Notes: a model not told the origin generated them from the sequence alone. A stretch of 64,000 nt of DNA from Ferruginibacter sp050611725 (GCF_050611725.1 NZ_JBODJB010000001.1:3145520-3209519), one strand, 5' to 3'. Numbered from the stretch's first letter, positions 34,265-43,244 are shown. Numbers and translations are program-made.

Positions 34265-36691
34265 CTATCCTTTAATTCTTTTTGCTTCACTTTCCAATCC
34301 GGTTTGTCTTTGACGAGACGCTTTAACCTGACTGTTTCCAAAACGCCATGAGAAACTCAACCTGAATGTGCGACTTTCCCACGAGCCACTACCTTTAATG
34401 TTTACACCACCAAAGTCGTTGGTAGCACTCCACGGAGCAGTATAGAATATATCAGTTCCTGACACTTTAAGTGTCCCTTTGTTCTTCAATACAGATTTTT
34501 GTACACCTACGTCAACGCCACCCTGAGATTTTGTCCTCCAGGTTCCACCCCAGATACTCGGGCCATTATACCAACCGCTTATTTCCGCTGAATAACCTTT
34601 GCCCAATGTAAAAGTGTGTTGCATATATGCTCCATACATTGATAATTCTACATTTACTTTATTGTTACCTATAGCACCATCAAAAATTTGATAATTGTAC
34701 CATAGGTTCACATAACCATTCCACCATTTTTTTATCATCAATGGCGAACCTATATTAAAGTTGATGATCTGTTGAGTTGCCAGATTTTGTTGTTGAACAT
34801 AGGTTGCATTCTTAGTTGTATCAGTTACCATTGTTGCATAATCTTTTACATGACTATATCCAACTGTTGTATTGATCATTCCCAAAAAAGTATGTGTCAA
34901 CTCAACATTATCTGTGTATTGTGGACGCAGAAATGCATTTCCTTTTTGATATGTCAACTCATCCAATTTATTTTCGAAGGGATTCAAATCTTGATAAGTA
35001 GGCCTGTCAATTCTGCGGCTATATGTTAAGCTCAATGAATTTTTCTGATTAACCATCCATGAAACGGCACCACTTGGGAAGAAATCAAGATAGTTACGTT
35101 TCACCCTGTTATCTGGCTGCACAATACCATCTCCTCTTGTAAGCGTGCCATCACTATTTGTTTGCTCCATACGTACACCAGCTTGTAAACTCCATTTTTG
35201 ATTTAATTGTTGTTGATAATTTACATAAGCTGCGTTTACATTTTCTTTATACTTAAAACTGTTACTTTTTTCATCAACCTTTTCAGGTATGCCTCCTATC
35301 TCATTAAAAAAATCAAATGTGTTTTTTGTTGTTACAAAAGATGTTTTAACTCCATACCCGAATTTTCCTTTGCCCAATTTTTGCTCTGCATCAATTTTTG
35401 CTGTGTAGATATCAATATCGGTAGGAGTATAGTTACGATTGATAACACTATATAACAGGTTATTATTGATATCATAATAATTATTAGGTTGACGACTTCT
35501 ACCAACTCCACGGAACAAACCATAATCAGCATCAAAATTTATCTCTCTTCCGGTTGTATCGATATAACGATAGTTCAGATTAAAATTTGCATTAGTTCTG
35601 CTACCGGGTATATTATTAATTGCTTTTAATGTTTTTACAAATGTGTTTGTCGGGTTGTAAAAAATTGAAGTCTTACTATCTGCCGTGAATTCATTATCGC
35701 TAAAACTTGAATTGGCCATAACTCCAATAGTATGCTTTTTATTGATAAAGAAGTCAGCTCCAGCCTTGAAATTGATATTATTGTTCTTATCAGCATTTGT
35801 GCTTAACTGATCATACAATGTATCCTGTTGTACCCTATATAATTTCAGTATATTTTCATACCTACCAATATTACCGCTTACATTACCAAATACATTTATT
35901 TTTTTATCTCTGTAATTCAATCCCACAGAAGCATTTGCTTTAGGTGTTACACCTTGAACATATCCAAGGTTCATACTACCATTGGTACCGAATTTTTTAT
36001 TCTTTTTTAAACGAAGATTAACGATACCGGCATTACCACTTGCATCATATTTAGCACTTGGGTTTGTGATCATTTCTATCGCTTCAATATCATTACTGTT
36101 AATACTTTTAAGATAGGCAGCAAGATCTTTTGTATCGAGTTGCAACATCTTTCCGTCTACATAAACCTTTACACCGGTTTTCCCTTTCATGCTGATATTT
36201 TCATTGTTATCTACCTGCACACCGGGGCTTTTTTGAAGTAGTTCCAAAGCATTGCTACCTGTTGCATTAATGCTGCTTTCTACATTAAAAACAGTTTTAT
36301 CTGCTTTTACTTCTATCATGGGTTTTCTTGAAGTTACTGTTACTGTACTTAACTGGTTTGCTGCAAGATCCAGTAAAATAGGTTTAACATTCACATCAAT
36401 ACCTTCAGCAACTGAAAACGCTTCAGTATATTTTTTTTCATATCCTATTAGAGAATATAACAGAATGTAATTATCCGGTTTTCTCACTGAAATTGAATAT
36501 TCGCCATTTGCATCGGTAATATCTGTTTTTACAAGACTACTGTCTTTTGCAGCTAATAGCGATACTGTTACAGATTGCAACGGCTTACTGCCAGCACTTA
36601 CTGTACCGCTCACTTTAGCCGGGCTTTGAGCCATTGATTGCATAGCAAATAGCATCAATGCTGCTAATGCTATGTTTATTTTCTTTCTCAT
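34265..36691 (-). CDS. TonB-dependent receptor family outer-membrane protein
   Basis: 808 residues. Signal peptide (ends MQSMAQ, 22), CarboxypepD-regulatory-like domain (about 24-112; VSGTVSAGSKPLQSVTVSL), plug domain with TVTVTSRKPMIEVKADKTVFNV and VKVYVDGKMLQ, SNDIEAIEMITNPSAKYDASG (about 200-220), then a 14-blade-type OMP beta-barrel-3 family barrel ending in RLSFSWRFGNSQ. This subtype lacks a SusD partner and is often found alone; substrate unknown. Upstream neighbour is the 348-bp intergenic region holding the left flank of the tRNA-Leu island. Confidence 0.87.
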   Translation of the reverse strand: MRKKINIALAALMLFAMQSMAQSPAKVSGTVSAGSKPLQSVTVSLLAAKDSSLVKTDITDANGEYSISVRKPDNYILLYSLIGYEKKYTEAFSVAEGIDVNVKPILLDLAANQLSTVTVTSRKPMIEVKADKTVFNVESSINATGSNALELLQKSPGVQVDNNENISMKGKTGVKVYVDGKMLQLDTKDLAAYLKSINSNDIEAIEMITNPSAKYDASGNAGIVNLRLKKNKKFGTNGSMNLGYVQGVTPKANASVGLNYRDKKINVFGNVSGNIGRYENILKLYRVQQDTLYDQLSTNADKNNNINFKAGADFFINKKHTIGVMANSSFSDNEFTADSKTSIFYNPTNTFVKTLKAINNIPGSRTNANFNLNYRYIDTTGREINFDADYGLFRGVGRSRQPNNYYDINNNLLYSVINRNYTPTDIDIYTAKIDAEQKLGKGKFGYGVKTSFVTTKNTFDFFNEIGGIPEKVDEKSNSFKYKENVNAAYVNYQQQLNQKWSLQAGVRMEQTNSDGTLTRGDGIVQPDNRVKRNYLDFFPSGAVSWMVNQKNSLSLTYSRRIDRPTYQDLNPFENKLDELTYQKGNAFLRPQYTDNVELTHTFLGMINTTVGYSHVKDYATMVTDTTKNATYVQQQNLATQQIINFNIGSPLMIKKWWNGYVNLWYNYQIFDGAIGNNKVNVELSMYGAYMQHTFTLGKGYSAEISGWYNGPSIWGGTWRTKSQGGVDVGVQKSVLKNKGTLKVSGTDIFYTAPWSATNDFGGVNIKGSGSWESRTFRLSFSWRFGNSQVKASRQRQTGLESEAKRIKG

Positions 36692-36848
36692 TGTTTTGGT
36701 GGTTTTTAAATGTAGTGCAAAGCACTTCTAAAAAATTGAGGTTCAATAATTAAATTGGATGAACAGAGATAAAAACAATATAAGTGGTAAAATAAAAAAG
36801 TGCAGCTGTGATAAGCGGGAAAAAATATTGCAAAAGGTAGCAAATAAA

Positions 36849-36870
36849 AAAAGCGGCATCTGCCGCTTTA
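36849..36870 (-). terminator. Terminator, left edge of the island
   Basis: AAAGCGGCA / TGCCGCTTT stem with T-run on the minus strand. It lies directly after the truncated tRNA-Leu 3' end, as a native tRNA terminator would. Confidence 0.8.
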
Positions 36871-36875
36871 ATCCA

Positions 36876-36890
36876 GTACTCGGGATGGGA
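36876..36890 (-). repeat. Direct repeat / putative att site, copy L
   Basis: GTACTCGGGATGGGA, identical to 40239-40253, where it is the 3' end of tRNA-Leu(TAA). A 15-bp identity to a tRNA 3' end 3.4 kb away, in the same orientation, fits an integrase attachment remnant. Confidence 0.65.
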
Positions 36891-36979
36891 GGCTAACTTT
36901 GAAACAATCTCATGCAACCATGTACATGAAAAATGTCGGGATGCCCCACATTTTGTGCATTATTGTATATGATTGTATT

Positions 36980-37005
36980 GAAAAGGGTCTACCAGAGGGT
37001 CTACC
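36980..37005. repeat. Imperfect 26-bp direct repeat, copy L
   Basis: Begins GAAAAGGGTCTACC and contains a second GGTCTACC. It matches 40158-40183 at 20 of 26 positions in the same orientation, just inside the island ends. Confidence 0.5.
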
Positions 37006-37039
37006 GAAATAGTGAATTATTGTTAATAGGCCCGCTTAT

Positions 37040-39595
37040 TCACATATGGTTCAACGTGTAGGTCAATGTCATATAATAAAAACCTCCTATAGATGGGCCT
37101 CCTAAAAACGAATAATAATACTTATTTAAAACATTAGTACCTCCTAACTTTATGTTTATTTGAGGGGCTTTAATATGATAGCTAGCTTCTACATCAAGGT
37201 TTCCATAAGCAGGGACAGTGCCTGTTACTAAAAATGTTTGTGAATAATAACTATTCTGCCATTTATAAGTAATGCCTGCACCTATGCCTTTATAAATATT
37301 TTCATTTGCAACTGAAATATTAGTTATCCATTGCGGCGTATTGAAACCATCTTCCAAACCATCATTGCCTGATTTTCTATCCAGCTTTGCATAAGAAACA
37401 TTTGCTCTAAGAATATAATTTTTTGGAAGATTATATTTCAACCCAAGACTACCTCCATAATTGTACACAGTTGTTTTGGAATTTGTCCATAAACGATACC
37501 TATCCTGTGTTTTATTATCGTTCAAATAAAAAGCAACAGAATCCGGCTTTGAAGTTTTTGCAACACTTGCTTCTACCTGTGCAATGAATGAATTGTATTT
37601 GTTGTAATAGAAATCTACATCAACAAATAATCTCGAATGTACAAACAACCCTTTGTAACCCAATTCAATTGAACTAACATGTTCCGGTTTAAGATAAGTG
37701 TACCCATTTTTTTTCAATAGACTGGCATTTCTTTTAATGGAAGAATCTTTCGTGATCGCTAAAGTGTTTACATCTTTTGTAACAGCTGCTTTAAAAACAT
37801 CGATGGGTGATTTAAGGTATGAGTTCTCAAAAACCCCATTAGACATAACTTTTAGCCCGCCCACTCTTTTTACACCGCCACTATTTACATTTGAGAATCC
37901 TTCAAACAAACTCGGGAAACGATTGCCGCTTTGATAAGCGATCCTGAAATTATTTTTTAAGTTTGGAGAATAGACAGCAGTAAATCTCGGATTCCATAAC
38001 ATAGAGAAATAATCATTTCTATCAGCTCTTATAATTGCACCAAGTTTTACTTTATTTTTCAGTACTCTTCTTGTTGCAGAAATAAACCCACCTGATTTAC
38101 TATAAATTAAATTATCAAATTTGTTTGTAGCAGTAGGATTGATAAAATAATTTCCATCTGGAATAACAACATACGTTCTGTAATCAAACCCTGCTAGCAA
38201 TTCTACATTTGTTTTTTTCTTAAATGCACTTAAAATATTTTCTGTCAAATTTATTTGTGCATCAATATTGATCAAATTTGCTTTTACTCTCAATGCCGCA
38301 CCCGAATCCCAGTTGTTAATATTTTTTAATTTATTAAAAGTGGTTTGGTAGTCTGCACTTCCAGGTTGTAGTCTTGCAGTATCCGCAAAAATCCGGGCAG
38401 CCTGCAAAGCTTGTATCACACTAGCTGGTGATGCGTATGTACTATTGAATCTTGTTGCAAAATCCCCAAACCACTTATCATCACTTTTATAAGCCTTATC
38501 AGTATTTTCTGCCATTGAGCGGAGGTTGTATGAATCCCCTGTGTTCTCTACATTCCAGTAAGCATGGACAGTAATCGATTTAGATCTTAAATTTAAACCA
38601 TGTTGTTGTACCAAATAATTTTCTAATCTAAATCTATTAGATCTTTGATAGATATTATCCATCAAAGAAAATTTATAAGCGTAAGAAATTTCAGTGCGGT
38701 CATTAATTTTGTAAAACAATCCTGCATCGCCTTTTATATTTTGCAATGAATAATCAGCAATTTGTTTTTCGTAATAACCTGTTCTTGCTATCACATAATT
38801 TTTACCTTTTAAAGTAATTGCTTTTCTGTTAGACGATTCATTACCATATCCATTCACACCATCATAACCCGGATTATCCAAACCAGTTAACCCTAGGGTT
38901 GCATTACCGGCGGCATTGATATCGGTATGGTCATCTGCGATCCAGTCAGTACCCGTTGTAAATGTTCCATTTACTTTTAATGCAAACTTTGAATTAAATG
39001 CACGAGCAATACGCAAACTTGTTTCTGAAAATATTTTAGCACTGCTGTTAGAATCACTTACATGATTTATACCCGTTTTTTGTTGAATGCTTATTCCCTG
39101 AGATGTAAAGGGATCTTTCGTAATGATATTTGCCAACCCATTAATAGTATTCATGCCATACAGGGCAGAAGCTACACCAGGTATGACCTCCACACTTTCT
39201 ACATCCATATCATTCGGACCAATTGCATTGGCAATCGGTGCACCGATATGCGGTGCCTGTATATCCATACCATCTACTAATTGAGCAAAACGAACGTTGG
39301 TTGTGTTTGCAAAACCTCTTGTATTAATTACTTTAAAACCTATGCTGGGAGTAATGATCTGCACACCTTTTACATTTTCCAACGCATCAAAAAATGAAGG
39401 AGCAGCAGAATTTTTAAAATATTCAGCACCCACTTTTTCAATACTTACTGGTGATTGTAATATTTTTTCAGGCACTTTTGAAGCTGAGACAACTACTTCA
39501 TCTAAAATAGCAGCATGTGCAGAATCTGATAATTTTTGTGCATTCATTTGTGTCAATAAAAAACACCCCACAAGCGTAGTTGTAAAAAACTTCAT
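37040..39595 (-). CDS. TonB-dependent receptor, candidate ModE-regulated
   Basis: 851 residues. Signal peptide (ends LTQMNAQ), TonB-box-like ILDEVVVSASKVPEK, plug domain (about 45-165: NVKGVQIITPSIGFKVINTRG, VEVIPGVASALYGMNTINGLANIITK) and a full barrel ending in aromatic-rich GGFYYMTLTYTLNHM. It has no CarboxypepD-like extension, unlike the other two receptors here. The ModE-like regulator is 78 nt upstream on the same strand, with a palindromic CGTTATTC...GAATAACG site between them, so uptake of molybdate, tungstate or a metal-chelate is a plausible inference. Flanked by tRNA-derived direct repeats. Confidence 0.88.
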   Translation of the reverse strand: MKFFTTTLVGCFLLTQMNAQKLSDSAHAAILDEVVVSASKVPEKILQSPVSIEKVGAEYFKNSAAPSFFDALENVKGVQIITPSIGFKVINTRGFANTTNVRFAQLVDGMDIQAPHIGAPIANAIGPNDMDVESVEVIPGVASALYGMNTINGLANIITKDPFTSQGISIQQKTGINHVSDSNSSAKIFSETSLRIARAFNSKFALKVNGTFTTGTDWIADDHTDINAAGNATLGLTGLDNPGYDGVNGYGNESSNRKAITLKGKNYVIARTGYYEKQIADYSLQNIKGDAGLFYKINDRTEISYAYKFSLMDNIYQRSNRFRLENYLVQQHGLNLRSKSITVHAYWNVENTGDSYNLRSMAENTDKAYKSDDKWFGDFATRFNSTYASPASVIQALQAARIFADTARLQPGSADYQTTFNKLKNINNWDSGAALRVKANLINIDAQINLTENILSAFKKKTNVELLAGFDYRTYVVIPDGNYFINPTATNKFDNLIYSKSGGFISATRRVLKNKVKLGAIIRADRNDYFSMLWNPRFTAVYSPNLKNNFRIAYQSGNRFPSLFEGFSNVNSGGVKRVGGLKVMSNGVFENSYLKSPIDVFKAAVTKDVNTLAITKDSSIKRNASLLKKNGYTYLKPEHVSSIELGYKGLFVHSRLFVDVDFYYNKYNSFIAQVEASVAKTSKPDSVAFYLNDNKTQDRYRLWTNSKTTVYNYGGSLGLKYNLPKNYILRANVSYAKLDRKSGNDGLEDGFNTPQWITNISVANENIYKGIGAGITYKWQNSYYSQTFLVTGTVPAYGNLDVEASYHIKAPQINIKLGGTNVLNKYYYSFLGGPSIGGFYYMTLTYTLNHM

Positions 39596-39620
39596 AATAG
39601 AGTAGTTTGGTAAAACAGTT

Positions 39621-39646
39621 TCGTTATTCCTTGAAATGAATAACGA
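39621..39646. promoter_or_regulatory. ModE-like operator candidate
   Basis: Perfect 9-bp inverted repeat TCGTTATTC-N8-GAATAACGA between the ModE-like gene and the TonB receptor. The outer CGTTAT-N12-ATAACG spacing resembles what I recall of E. coli ModE sites. The position, 25-50 bp upstream of the receptor start, fits promoter repression. Confidence 0.6.
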
Positions 39647-39673
39647 TGGTAAAAATAAAAGAAACGGAAGAAA

Positions 39674-40030
39674 TTAAAAATTAAATTTTTCTGCTTCTTT
39701 CTCTAAGAATTTTTGGAATCGATTGTTGAAAGATTTAAAAAGTGCTATCATTTCTTGCCCTTTCTCAGTAACAACAGCTTGCCCTCCACCTTTGCCACCA
39801 CGATGAGATATAACCAATGGGGTTTTTGCTTTTGTATTGATATCATCGATCAACTGCCACGCTTGCCTGTAAGACATTTTCATAGCAGCAGCAGCTTGTC
39901 GGATTGAACCAAATTCCTTAATTTTTTCCATTAATTCAATCCGACCTTTACCTACCAACTTACCCTCATGAGTATTTATCCAAATACGACCATCGGCAGT
40001 TAATTCAATATTTTTAGATTTGTTTTTCAT
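39674..40030 (-). CDS. ModE-like winged-helix regulator without MOP domain
   Basis: 118 residues matching the ModE N-terminal domain: KGRIELMEKIKEFGSIRQAA, MSYRQAWQLIDDIN (HTH, about 41-66) and the wing RGGKGGGQAVVT (about 77-88), then a dimerisation helix. The two C-terminal MOP folds that bind molybdate in E. coli ModE are absent, so any metal sensing must use another part or partner. It lies upstream of the TonB receptor and a palindromic site. In full ModE proteins this domain represses molybdate-transport genes when molybdate is bound. Inside the putative tRNA-Leu island. Confidence 0.9.
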   Translation of the reverse strand: MKNKSKNIELTADGRIWINTHEGKLVGKGRIELMEKIKEFGSIRQAAAAMKMSYRQAWQLIDDINTKAKTPLVISHRGGKGGGQAVVTEKGQEMIALFKSFNNRFQKFLEKEAEKFNF

Positions 40031-40157
40031 TTCTTAATATTTAAAGAATTGAATCATTTGAAAAGTCACTTTCACTTTTAAAATGAATTTAAATGGAAAT
40101 GTAGAAAAAGTTTCCAAAAGTAAAAGAAATGAATCCATTTGGCAGGATCAAAGAAAT

Positions 40158-40183
40158 GAAAAGGGGCTACCCAGCGGTCTACT
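40158..40183. repeat. Imperfect 26-bp direct repeat, copy R
   Basis: Begins GAAAAGGGGCTACCC and contains GGTCTACT. It partners 36980-37005 (20 of 26 identical). Confidence 0.5.
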
Positions 40184-40193
40184 AGCTAAAATA

Positions 40194-40233
40194 AAAAACT
40201 CCAAATGTAAGCGGGACGCTACTTTTGGAGTTT
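40194..40233 (-). terminator. Terminator of the tRNA-Gly/tRNA-Leu unit
   Basis: AAACTCCAAA / TTTGGAGTTT outer stem with an inner GTAAGCG/CGCTAC stem, and T-run on the minus strand, right after tRNA-Leu. Confidence 0.8.
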
Positions 40234-40238
40234 GAAGG

Positions 40239-40253
40239 GTACTCGGGATGGGA
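40239..40253 (-). repeat. Direct repeat / putative att site, copy R
   Basis: GTACTCGGGATGGGA at the 3' end of tRNA-Leu(TAA), identical to 36876-36890. Confidence 0.65.
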
Positions 40254-40325
40254 ATTGAACCCACACTCGCATTACTGCGAACAGGATTTTAAGTCCTGCG
40301 TGTCTACCAGTTCCACCACCCGAGT
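40240..40325 (-). tRNA. tRNA-Leu(TAA)
   Basis: 86 nt cloverleaf: acceptor ACTCGGG/CCCGAGT, discriminator A, anticodon arm CAGGA-CTTAAAA-TCCTG with anticodon TAA (40289-40291), a long variable arm as in class II tRNAs, and T-arm GGGTTCAATTCCC. CCA is not encoded. Its 3' end is part of a 15-bp direct repeat. Confidence 0.95.
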
Positions 40326-40402
40326 GACACATGTTTACTCAAAAAATGAGCAACGAATTGAAAAAAAAAGCAGATAACAAAAGCTATCTGCTCTATTCTC
40401 AG

Positions 40403-40475
<73 letters not shown>

Positions 40476-40580
40476 ATTATATATTCAATGAGTCGAAAAC
40501 TTATTGAACTGTTTAAAAGAACTTTTCCGATTTTTTCGGACTGCAAAAATAAGGGTTGTATTACAACCACAAAATTTTTT

Positions 40581-40784
40581 TTATTTATACGATGGATTAT
40601 ATAGCGTGTTTTCAGGTACAGCTACTTGAGGTTTACCTTTATAGCGGTGTGTATACAAATTATAGCAGCCGCCTAAAATAAAAGCCACCACTAAAAAAAC
40701 CTGACAAAACCAAATAAAACGAGATGAAGACACCCAATTATGGGCAAAATCCTTGTGTTTATTGTCTATTATTTCCTGAGCCAT
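40581..40784 (-). CDS. Small single-pass membrane protein
   Basis: 67 residues from MAQEIIDNKHKDF at 40784; an earlier in-frame ATG at 40808 would add eight residues with no benefit. One transmembrane helix (about 28-48: WFCQVFLVVAFILGGCYNL) between a charged, His-containing N-terminus and a short Tyr-containing tail (VPENTLYNPSYK). No family recognised. Monocistronic or with the upstream glycosyltransferase (50 nt away). Confidence 0.6.
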   Translation of the reverse strand: MAQEIIDNKHKDFAHNWVSSSRFIWFCQVFLVVAFILGGCYNLYTHRYKGKPQVAVPENTLYNPSYK

Positions 40785-40834
40785 AATAATTTCTGATTTG
40801 CAGTGCAAAAATAAGGTATGCCACTCAAAAAAAC

Positions 40835-41872
40835 TTATTTACCAGCAACAATTTCTGAAAAGGTTGTCTTCTTCTTTACAAAATGTTGCCAAACCGCCGA
40901 TCCACCATACCATCCTGATAATCTGCTGTTTTTGCGTATAGGAAAAAATTGTCTCCGCTTTTTTGTAAATATCCATCTTAAAAAATGAACATGTCCCCTT
41001 TGAATGGCTATAAAATAGCCCGGATTACCACCCAATAAACCTTTCGCAGCTGCCACATTATCCAATAACATCCTGAAGGGAATTTTCCAAAATGTTTCAA
41101 ACAGAGTAAAATTCTTTGCCATCATGATCAGGTTATTCCTGAAGTTAAGGAAAACTTTCAGGTTATTTTCTTTAGGCAAGGTCCCACCGCCTACATGATA
41201 AACTACTGAGGCTGGTTGAACATATATTTTATACCCTGCCAATTGCATTCTCCAGCAAAAATCAATTTCTTCCTGATGAGCAAAGAAATACTCATCTAAA
41301 CCGCCAATACTGTGATACAATTCTGCTTTCACAAACAAAGCGGCACCACTTGCCCAAAAGCAGGGTTGAGCATTATCATACTGTCCTTTATCTTCTTCAA
41401 CAATGTCAAAGATCCTGCCCCTCGAAAACGGATAGCCGTATGCATCCAGCCAGCCGCCACTAGCACCGGCATACTCAAACTCACGTTTATGATTGTACGA
41501 TAATAATTTTGGCTGACAAGCTCCAATGGAATGATCGCTTTCCATCAAAGCAATAACAGGCTCAATCCAATCAGGTGTAACTTCCACATCACTGTTCAGC
41601 AAAATATAATAATCACTCTTTACTTGCTTTAAAGCTGTATTGTATCCTTTTGCGAAGCCTTCGTTTACTGTATTCTTAAGTAGTTCAACTTCTGGAAAAT
41701 ATTGTTGCAAAAAGCTAATTGAATCATCTGTTGAAGCATTATCTGCCACGATCACCCTTTTATTAATATAGGTAGATGCCAATACCGATGGCAGGAATTT
41801 TTCTAAAAAAGCCCTGCCATTCCAATTCAATATCACAATTGCTACAGATGGTAAATCTTGATTGTTAAGCAT
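40835..41872 (-). CDS. GT2-family glycosyltransferase
   Basis: 345 residues. GT-A fold with VAIVILNWNGRAFLEKFLPSVL at the start (about 10-30), VIVADNASTDDS (about 44), LLNSDVEVTPDW (DxD-like, about 95) and DEYFFAHQEEIDFCWRMQLAG (acceptor/base region, about 193-213). C-terminal amphipathic part with KKRRQFFPIRKN. It transfers a sugar from a nucleotide-sugar to an unknown glycan acceptor, probably at the inner membrane face, in rhamnosyl-type surface glycan synthesis (inference from WbbL-like motifs). A -7 box lies two bases before its start codon. Confidence 0.9.
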   Translation of the reverse strand: MLNNQDLPSVAIVILNWNGRAFLEKFLPSVLASTYINKRVIVADNASTDDSISFLQQYFPEVELLKNTVNEGFAKGYNTALKQVKSDYYILLNSDVEVTPDWIEPVIALMESDHSIGACQPKLLSYNHKREFEYAGASGGWLDAYGYPFSRGRIFDIVEEDKGQYDNAQPCFWASGAALFVKAELYHSIGGLDEYFFAHQEEIDFCWRMQLAGYKIYVQPASVVYHVGGGTLPKENNLKVFLNFRNNLIMMAKNFTLFETFWKIPFRMLLDNVAAAKGLLGGNPGYFIAIQRGHVHFLRWIFTKKRRQFFPIRKNSRLSGWYGGSAVWQHFVKKKTTFSEIVAGK

Positions 41873-41874
41873 AT

Positions 41875-41882
41875 CAAATGTA
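41875..41882 (-). promoter_or_regulatory. -7 box directly before the GT2 start codon
   Basis: TACATTTG on the minus strand with only two bases before the ATG at 41872, which predicts a leaderless mRNA. Confidence 0.55.
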
Positions 41883-42003
41883 TAGTCATCCTTGCTTTGT
41901 CTCGATAATCATCGGGATTAATCCGCAGTACAACTATTTAACCTTACTTGTGTTTTGCACAAACTTAGTTCATTTCTTATTTTTCATTTCTTATTTCTTA
42001 ATT

Positions 42004-42011
42004 TATATTTG
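42004..42011 (+). promoter_or_regulatory. -7 box of the 42017 sensor kinase
   Basis: TATATTTG, five bases before the ATG. Confidence 0.55.
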
Positions 42012-42016
42012 ATAAA

Positions 42017-43165
42017 ATGTTCACTCAACTATTTAACTGGCGTACACTGCTTGCTGTTGTTGCAATAACAATTGTAACGGGTACTGTATTTTATTCAAAT
42101 CAGCTTGCTAAAAAAATTGCTGCCGGCGAAAGGCTTAAAATAGAACAATGGGTAGAAGCTGTAAAAGACCTCAATAATCCAGATGCGATCGCAACTACTC
42201 TATCTACTGAAATACTAACAGACAATAGCAAGGATATTCCGATGATAGCAGTAACTGAAAAAGATAGCATTCTAGATCACTATAATCTTGACACCAATAA
42301 GATAAAAGCCGAGAAATCTTACCTCACCGATAAAATAGAAGAGTTTAAACAATTACATACACCTATTGAATGGAAAAATCCATTCGACAGCACACAAACC
42401 AATCGTGTTTTTTATGGTGAATCTAAATTATTAAAGCAAGTAAGATACTACCCGATCATTCAACTGGTAATTGTTGCATTCTTTATAATCATCATTTTAA
42501 TTACAATCAGCACAAGAAATAAAAGCACTCAAAATCAGGTATGGGCGGGGATGGCAAAAGAAACGGCCCATCAATTGGGCACACCGCTATCTTCTTTACA
42601 AGGTTGGGTAGAGATGCTGAAAGACAATCCTGCCGGTGAAAAGATCGCCATTGAGATGGAAAAAGATGTTGATCGATTGCGTTTAGTGAGTGATCGTTTT
42701 GGTAAAATAGGCAGTACACCTCATTTAGAAGAAACCAACATTATTGCACAAATAGAAAACATGGTAGCCTATATTAAACGAAGGGCTACTGACCGGGTTG
42801 ATTTTTTTATTAATACAAATGAAAAAGAAATTACAGCATTGATCAATGCTCCATTATTTGATTGGGTAATAGAGAATTTGCTTAAAAATGCATTGGATGC
42901 AATGGAGGGGAAAGGCAAGATATCAATTACAATAACAAATGAGACTTCGCAAATTTTAATTGATGTTGCTGATTCTGGAAAAGGGATCAGCAAACAAAAC
43001 ATTGCAAAGGTTTTTAAACCCGGGTTCACAACAAAAAAACGCGGTTGGGGACTTGGTCTTAGTCTTTCAAAAAGAATTATTGACCAATATCATAAAGGGA
43101 ACTTATCGGTAAAACATTCAGAACTTGGCAAGGGAACTACTTTCAGGATAGTGTTGAGGAAATAA
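42017..43165 (+). CDS. Sensor histidine kinase, two-helix membrane type
   Basis: 382 residues. Two transmembrane helices (about 9-28 and 140-165) enclose a small periplasmic domain. The phosphoacceptor is in KETAHQLGTPLSSLQGW (His about 184), an unusual HQLGTP-type H-box common in Bacteroidota kinases. HATPase motifs: ENLLKNALDAM (N box), DSGKGIS, and KRGWGLGLSLSKRI. It has no adjacent response regulator, so its partner is elsewhere. Ends just before a hairpin and tRNA-Leu(GAG). Confidence 0.92.
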   Translation: MFTQLFNWRTLLAVVAITIVTGTVFYSNQLAKKIAAGERLKIEQWVEAVKDLNNPDAIATTLSTEILTDNSKDIPMIAVTEKDSILDHYNLDTNKIKAEKSYLTDKIEEFKQLHTPIEWKNPFDSTQTNRVFYGESKLLKQVRYYPIIQLVIVAFFIIIILITISTRNKSTQNQVWAGMAKETAHQLGTPLSSLQGWVEMLKDNPAGEKIAIEMEKDVDRLRLVSDRFGKIGSTPHLEETNIIAQIENMVAYIKRRATDRVDFFINTNEKEITALINAPLFDWVIENLLKNALDAMEGKGKISITITNETSQILIDVADSGKGISKQNIAKVFKPGFTTKKRGWGLGLSLSKRIIDQYHKGNLSVKHSELGKGTTFRIVLRK

Positions 43166-43175
43166 TTGAGAAGGT

Positions 43176-43210
43176 TGAGAAGGTTTAGGTTGCACTTCTA
43201 AACCTTCTCA
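43176..43210 (+). terminator. Hairpin after the sensor kinase gene
   Basis: Perfect 13-bp stem TGAGAAGGTTTAG / CTAAACCTTCTCA with a nine-base loop. It lacks a long T tract, so it may be a terminator or a processing/stability hairpin. Confidence 0.6.
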
Positions 43211-43219
43211 TAAAATCAT

Positions 43220-43227
43220 TACTTTTG
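43220..43227 (+). promoter_or_regulatory. -7 box of tRNA-Leu(GAG)
   Basis: TACTTTTG, 17 bases before the mature tRNA 5' end. Confidence 0.6.
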
Positions 43228-43244
43228 CACCACAAAAATCACCT

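Larger units (their letters stand above)
36692..37039. other. 348-bp gene-free region, left flank of the tRNA-Leu island
   Basis: Contains, in order, AT-rich leader DNA of the 34265-36691 gene, a terminator (36849-36870), a 15-bp copy of the tRNA-Leu(TAA) 3' end (36876-36890), unremarkable sequence with CATGTACATG, and an imperfect 26-bp repeat (36980-37005) also present at 40158-40183. No ORF. Confidence 0.7.

Noticed and set aside
36890..37039. Possible small RNA in the island's left flank
   Set aside because: Contains CATGTACATG and a terminator-like hairpin nearby, but no promoter or conserved fold that I can support.
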